A stretch of DNA of 64,000 nucleotides from Clostridia bacterium. Lineage in GTDB: Bacteria; Bacillota; Clostridia; Oscillospirales; CAG-272. The DNA lies in contig JAGBCA010000012.1 of assembly GCA_017938205.1 (NCBI GenBank), positions 1 to 64,000 on the forward strand, read 5' to 3'. This document shows positions 60,281-64,000 of the stretch, piece by piece. The notes under the pieces are model-generated. The model did no database searches. It saw only the letters and a list, made by a program, of their open reading frames with translations, and was not told the origin of the DNA. A program made the position numbers and the translations under genes. The first letter of the stretch is position 1; each line of letters begins with the position of its first letter.

Positions 60281-62067
60281 AAAAAAGATACAACACACTG
60301 ATCATCGGCTCGGGCTGTGCGGGCTATAACGCGGCCGTGCGGCTCTACGATCTCGGCATTACGGACATTGCGATCCTGACCGAGGGAAAACAAAAGGGAA
60401 CCTCACGGAACACAGGCAGCGACAAGCAGACCTACTACAAACTCTCGCTTTGCGGCGAGAGCGGCGACAGCGTGCGCGAAATGGCGAAAACGCTATATAA
60501 CGGCGGCGGCGTGATGGGAGAGCACGCGCTTTGCGAGGCGGCGTATTCCACGCGGTGCTTTATGCATCTCTGCGAGCTTGGCGTTCCCTTTCCGACCAAC
60601 GAATTCGGGGAATATGCAGGCTATAAGACCGACCACGATCCGCGAGAGCGAGCGACCTCGGCCGGGCCTCTGACCTCAAAATATATGACCGAGGCGCTGG
60701 AGCGCGCGGCAGAAAAGCGCGGCATTGAGATCCTTGACGGCTATCGCGCCATAGAGATCCTGACCAAGAGAAACGAGGTGACGGGCGTTGCCTGCGTTTC
60801 TGTGACGGACGGAAGCCTTGCCGTGTTTGCCTGCCAAAGCGTGATCCTTGCCACGGGTGGACCTGCCGGGATCTACAAAGACACCGTTTACCCCGAGAGC
60901 CAGCACGGCGGCACGGGACTTGCCATCGCGGCGGGGGCTATGCTTTCCAATATGGAGGAGTGGCAATACGGACTTGCAAGCGTGGACTTTCGGTGGAACG
61001 TTTCGGGCACGTATCAGCAGGTGCTTCCCCGCTATTTTTCGGTGGATGCCGAGGGCAACGAGCGCGAATTTCTTTACGATGCACTCGGAAAGAAAGCAAA
61101 CGATCTCGTTTTTCTCAAGGGCTATGAGTGGCCGTTTGACACGCGGAAAACGAATGGCTCTTCGCAGGTAGATCTGCTCGTTTTCGAGGAGAGCCAAAAG
61201 GGGCGGCACGTGTATATGGATTTTACGAAAAATCCGAAGGGGCTGGATCTTTCGGACCTTTGTGCCGAGGCTTACAGTTATCTTGAAAGATCCGAGGCGC
61301 TCCTTGGCACGCCGATCGAGCGGCTTGAAAAAATGAACGGCGCGGCGATCGCGCTGTATCAGTCGCACGGCATTGATCTATATAAAGAGCCCTTGCGCAT
61401 TGCCGTTTGTGCCCAGCATTGTAACGGCGGTATCGCGGTGGATGCACACTGGCAAAGCACCGTTGTAGGACTTTACGCCGCAGGTGAGGTGGCAGGTACG
61501 TTCGGGGTCTACCGCCCCGGCGGCAGTGCGCTCAACTCCACGCAGGTCGGAAGCCTGCGCGCGGCGGAGCATATTGCAAAAGCACCAAAGAGAGCCTATC
61601 GAGAGCCGCATTTTGTAATGCCGACGATACGCTTCGGGGAATCAAATCTCGGTGTACTGCGAAAAAGCTTACAGGAAAAAATGAGCCGCTATGCCGCCTT
61701 TGATCGCGACACAGAGGAAATAAAGGCTCTGTTTTCCGAGGTTTCCCTGCTTTGTGATCACTTTTTCGACACGGCGGTGATCCAAGACAAGAGCGAGACG
61801 GCAAAATTGTTTATGCTATACGATGCGTATCTTACTGCACGCGCGGCACTCAGCGCGATGCTTTGCTCCGCAGGGGAGATCGGAACGCACGGAGCGGCGG
61901 TGGTGGATCGGATGCCGCCAAAAGAAAAAAACGAACCGAGAAAAACGCGGACGCTGACGGTTGGGGCTCGCTCGTATACCGAGGCAGTTTCTCCCCTGCC
62001 TGATCCGCCGCTTTGGTTTGAAACGTTGCTTGCAAAAAGCATCAAGGAAAGAGAGGCACGCCTATGA
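60277..62067 (+). CDS. FAD-dependent oxidoreductase, fumarate reductase flavoprotein-like
   Basis: 596 residues. FAD-binding I-I-G-S-G-C-A-G-Y-N-A-A at the N-terminus, a capping domain, I-L-A-T-G-G-P-A-G-I-Y near 190 and the G-E-V-A-G-T-F-G-V-Y-R-P-G-G-S-A-L-N-S-T block near 405 are those of the SdhA/FrdA/NadB superfamily. R-N-T-G-S-D-K-Q near 43 replaces the usual S-x-x-A-x-G-G. The covalent-FAD His is not seen. Overlaps both neighbours by 4 bases. Likely reduces or oxidises a C=C or C-C bond of the pathway intermediate; substrate unknown. Confidence 0.85.
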   Translation: MKKRYNTLIIGSGCAGYNAAVRLYDLGITDIAILTEGKQKGTSRNTGSDKQTYYKLSLCGESGDSVREMAKTLYNGGGVMGEHALCEAAYSTRCFMHLCELGVPFPTNEFGEYAGYKTDHDPRERATSAGPLTSKYMTEALERAAEKRGIEILDGYRAIEILTKRNEVTGVACVSVTDGSLAVFACQSVILATGGPAGIYKDTVYPESQHGGTGLAIAAGAMLSNMEEWQYGLASVDFRWNVSGTYQQVLPRYFSVDAEGNEREFLYDALGKKANDLVFLKGYEWPFDTRKTNGSSQVDLLVFEESQKGRHVYMDFTKNPKGLDLSDLCAEAYSYLERSEALLGTPIERLEKMNGAAIALYQSHGIDLYKEPLRIAVCAQHCNGGIAVDAHWQSTVVGLYAAGEVAGTFGVYRPGGSALNSTQVGSLRAAEHIAKAPKRAYREPHFVMPTIRFGESNLGVLRKSLQEKMSRYAAFDRDTEEIKALFSEVSLLCDHFFDTAVIQDKSETAKLFMLYDAYLTARAALSAMLCSAGEIGTHGAAVVDRMPPKEKNEPRKTRTLTVGARSYTEAVSPLPDPPLWFETLLAKSIKEREARL

Positions 62068-63071
62068 AAACGCTGATAACGCTCGGAAGAGATGAGAGAT
62101 TTTACACCTTTTTCCCGCCCGAAAATATAGAGCTTGCAAATTCGCTCGGAGAAACGGTCTGGAACGAAAGCGAAAGCCAATGGACGGCAAGGGCGGCGGC
62201 AGAGCGGATCGGCGAAAGCGAGGTATACGTGACCGCTTGGGACTGCCCGCGCCTCGACGAGGAGATCCTCGACCATGCAAAAAATCTTCGGCTGATGGTG
62301 CATCTCGGAGGCACGGTGATCCCTTACGTGACAGAGGCCGTTTGGGATCGGGGGATTCGCGTGATCTCGGGAAACGATCTGATGGCGGAATCCGTGGCGG
62401 AGGCAACGGTGGCGTATATGCTGACCGCACAGCGGCGCATCCCTCACTATCACCGCCGCTTCACGGAGCGAAAGGTGTGGCGTGAGACGGGGGATTTCAC
62501 GGACAGTTTACTTGGAAAGACGGTGGGGCTCGTCAGCTACGGGGCGATCCCGAGGCATCTTGTGCGTATGCTCTCGCCCTTCCGCGTGAAGATCAAGGTA
62601 TACGACATCAAGCCCTTGCCGAAAGAGGATAAGGAAAAATACGGTCTTTGCGAGGCAAGCCTTGAAGAGATCTTCTCCACCTGCGATATCGTTTCCTTAC
62701 ACACGCCGCTCTATGATGCGACCTATCATATGATCGATGACCGTTTGCTTGGTCTTTTGAAAAAGGATGCCCTGCTTGTCAATACCGCACGCGGCGGCAT
62801 CGTGGATGAGGCGGCGCTCGTGAAGCACCTTCGGGCAAAGGATTTTCGCGCCGTCATCGACGTATACGAGGAAGAGCCGCCAAAGGCTGACGATCCGCTT
62901 TTTGAATGCGAAAACGCGATTCTGATCCCGCACATGGGAGGGCCGACCGTCAATATGCGCGCCTATATTACCGAGGTGCTTTTAAAGGAGGCAAAGGCCT
63001 TTATTGACGGTGACGGAGCGCTTACGCATGAGATCACGAAAGATATGGCAAAGCGTATGTCGCTCAAATAA
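62064..63071 (+). CDS. D-isomer specific 2-hydroxyacid dehydrogenase
   Basis: 335 residues. The NAD-binding central domain has V-G-L-V-S-Y-G-A-I-P-R-H (variant GxGxxG) near 155, and S-L-H-T-P-L, N-T-A-R-G-G-I-V-D-E-A-A-L and P-H-M-G-G-P-T give the catalytic Arg, Glu and His. Converts a 2-keto acid to a D-2-hydroxyacid or the reverse with NAD(P)H. Coupled by 4-base overlap to the flavoprotein gene. Close to phosphoglycerate-dehydrogenase-like members, but serine genes are absent. Confidence 0.88.
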   Translation: MKTLITLGRDERFYTFFPPENIELANSLGETVWNESESQWTARAAAERIGESEVYVTAWDCPRLDEEILDHAKNLRLMVHLGGTVIPYVTEAVWDRGIRVISGNDLMAESVAEATVAYMLTAQRRIPHYHRRFTERKVWRETGDFTDSLLGKTVGLVSYGAIPRHLVRMLSPFRVKIKVYDIKPLPKEDKEKYGLCEASLEEIFSTCDIVSLHTPLYDATYHMIDDRLLGLLKKDALLVNTARGGIVDEAALVKHLRAKDFRAVIDVYEEEPPKADDPLFECENAILIPHMGGPTVNMRAYITEVLLKEAKAFIDGDGALTHEITKDMAKRMSLK

Positions 63072-63097
63072 AAACGCAGAAAACGAGGAAAATGCAA

Positions 63098-63877
63098 ATG
63101 AAGCTTTGCTTTTCGACACTTGGGTGCCACGATTATTCCTTAGAGGAGATTCTTTCTCTTGCAAAAAATCACGGCATCGATGCACTGGAAATTCGCGGAA
63201 TTTCGGGTGAGCTTGACAATGAAAAAATCACCTGCTTTTCCAAGGGAGAAGCATCAAAAACGAAGGAGGCCTTCGCTCGTTTGGGCGTGCGGCCTTTGGT
63301 GCTTGGCACCTCCTGCGCCTTTCACGATCTCTCAAAGTATGAGGCGGCACTTGCCGAGGGCTATGCAGCAATCGAGATTGCCTCTCGCATCGGCTTTTCT
63401 GCCATTCGCGTTTTCGGAGATCGGACCTTGGGGGATGAGGCGGAATGCATCGATCGCGTATGCGAGGGGGTGCTTTCGCTCTGCCGCTATGCGGAGCGCT
63501 TCGGCGTGGACGTATATCTTGAGGTGCACGGCGAATTCAACACCGAGGAGCGACTTCTTCGCGTGATCGAACGGTGCGGTGCACATCCGCGCTTTGGCCT
63601 TATATGGGATGCTTGCCACACGCGAAACACCTTTCCCGATCCACGCGTATTCTACGACCGCTTTGCGCCCTATATCCGCCACGTACATTTCAAGGATATC
63701 AAGGGAACAGAGCACGTGCTTCCCGGCGATGGTGCGCTTCCGCTGAAGGGAATCGCAGAGATGATGCTTGAGGGCGGTTACGACGGCCACTTTTCGCTTG
63801 AATGGGAGAAAAAATGGCATCCTGAGCTCCCCCCCATCGAGGAAGCGTTGGATGCCTATACCAGTTTATTAAAATAA
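63098..63877 (+). CDS. Sugar phosphate isomerase/epimerase-like TIM-barrel protein
   Basis: 259 residues from the ATG with a gagga SD 8 bases upstream (the in-frame ATG at 63092 is only 2 bases from the SD). Xylose isomerase-like fold: F-S-T-L-G-C at the start, G-I-D-A-L-E-I-R-G, D-V-Y-L-E-V-H-G-E-F, G-L-I-W-D-A-C-H-T, V-H-F-K-D-I-K-G, and F-S-L-E-W-E-K-K-W. The Glu, Asp, His and Glu at strand ends form the metal site used in sugar or inosose isomerases and dehydratases. Last gene of the AraC-controlled operon; substrate unknown. Confidence 0.86.
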   Translation: MKLCFSTLGCHDYSLEEILSLAKNHGIDALEIRGISGELDNEKITCFSKGEASKTKEAFARLGVRPLVLGTSCAFHDLSKYEAALAEGYAAIEIASRIGFSAIRVFGDRTLGDEAECIDRVCEGVLSLCRYAERFGVDVYLEVHGEFNTEERLLRVIERCGAHPRFGLIWDACHTRNTFPDPRVFYDRFAPYIRHVHFKDIKGTEHVLPGDGALPLKGIAEMMLEGGYDGHFSLEWEKKWHPELPPIEEALDAYTSLLK

Positions 63878-63895
63878 TAAGAAGAAATCTCCCGA

Positions 63896-64000
63896 TTATC
63901 CATCCACCGTAAAATCCAAACGGCGTGAGATTTCCTTTGCCGCCGCGCGCAAGCGCGAAAGCTCTGTTTTTGCACCTTTCTCAAAATAAGCAAGTCCCAA
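63896..64000 (-). CDS. C-terminal end of an unidentified gene entering from the right
   Basis: The minus strand is open from the window edge to a stop at 63896 (34 residues), ending in R-L-R-A-A-A-K-E-I-S-R-R-L-D-F-T-V-D-G, with helix-like amphipathic character. Codon use looks coding. Too short to name. It converges on the isomerase-like gene; an imperfect gaaatctc / gagatttc inverted repeat spans the ends. Confidence 0.5.
   Translation of the reverse strand: MGLAYFEKGAKTELSRLRAAAKEISRRLDFTVDG

Noticed and set aside
58344..62067. Bile-acid (bai-like) operon
   Set aside because: OYE, SDR and flavoprotein recall bai genes, but the CoA ligase, CoA transferase and 7-alpha-dehydratase are absent and the OYE lacks its FAD domain.
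1..64000. CRISPR arrays, tRNA, rRNA, prophage or integrase
   Set aside because: No regular spaced repeats, cloverleaf-like clusters or phage genes were seen on either strand.

Overview
The window looks like chromosome of a Gram-positive anaerobe of the class Clostridia, most likely a plant-fibre-degrading gut member of the Oscillospirales/Ruminococcaceae type. This is inferred from the rpsB-tsf pair, a MecA adaptor, carbohydrate ABC permeases with no dedicated ATPase, a preQ1-III-like leader before queT, a uL15-like domain on a membrane protein, and strong sigma-A promoters that nearly all have a 17-base spacer. No phage, transposase, CRISPR, rRNA or tRNA was seen. Base composition is moderate and even.

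Layout. 1-5.9 kb: a plant-polymer/sugar-acid block (partial GH28, MBL hydrolase, SDR, GH16, sugar-acid dehydratase) next to an AraC regulator. 5.9-16.1 kb: housekeeping (tsf, rpsB with a structured leader, radical SAM protein, dCMP deaminase, AlaX-like editing protein, RluA-like synthase, acyl-ACP thioesterase) and a large membrane protein ending in a ribosomal-protein-uL15-like domain. 16.2-24.8 kb: carbohydrate-associated oxidoreductases, a tandem pair of unknown paralogues, a deacetylase-like protein and a nagA/ROK cluster. 24.8-28.7 kb: sbcDC. 29.0-42.1 kb: a seven-gene minus-strand operon of a giant solute-binding protein, two complete permease pairs, an NHL-TPR-YIP1 membrane protein and a probable DUF5696 protein. 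42.7-48.2 kb: iscS-iscU-mnmA for tRNA thiolation, ROK glucokinase, mecA, queT. 48.2-56.2 kb: PHP phosphatase, methyltransferase-copA pair, DUF4838 protein, MATE exporter. 56.3-63.9 kb: a Gfo/Idh oxidoreductase, then an AraC regulator divergent from a five-gene oxidoreductase operon. A gene fragment enters from the right edge on the minus strand.

How it fits together: most accessory genes point to uptake and intracellular processing of plant or host glycans and sugar acids (GH28, GH16, DUF4838, NagA, ROK kinases, three Gfo/Idh enzymes, SBP/permeases). The transporter operon carries no ATPase, so a shared MsmX-type ATPase elsewhere is presumed. The least explained parts are the 13-kb SBP/permease/NHL-YIP1/DUF5696 operon, the uL15-like fusion, the tandem CxCPxC paralogues, and two related 3'-flanking structured elements at about 28.9 and 52.5 kb.
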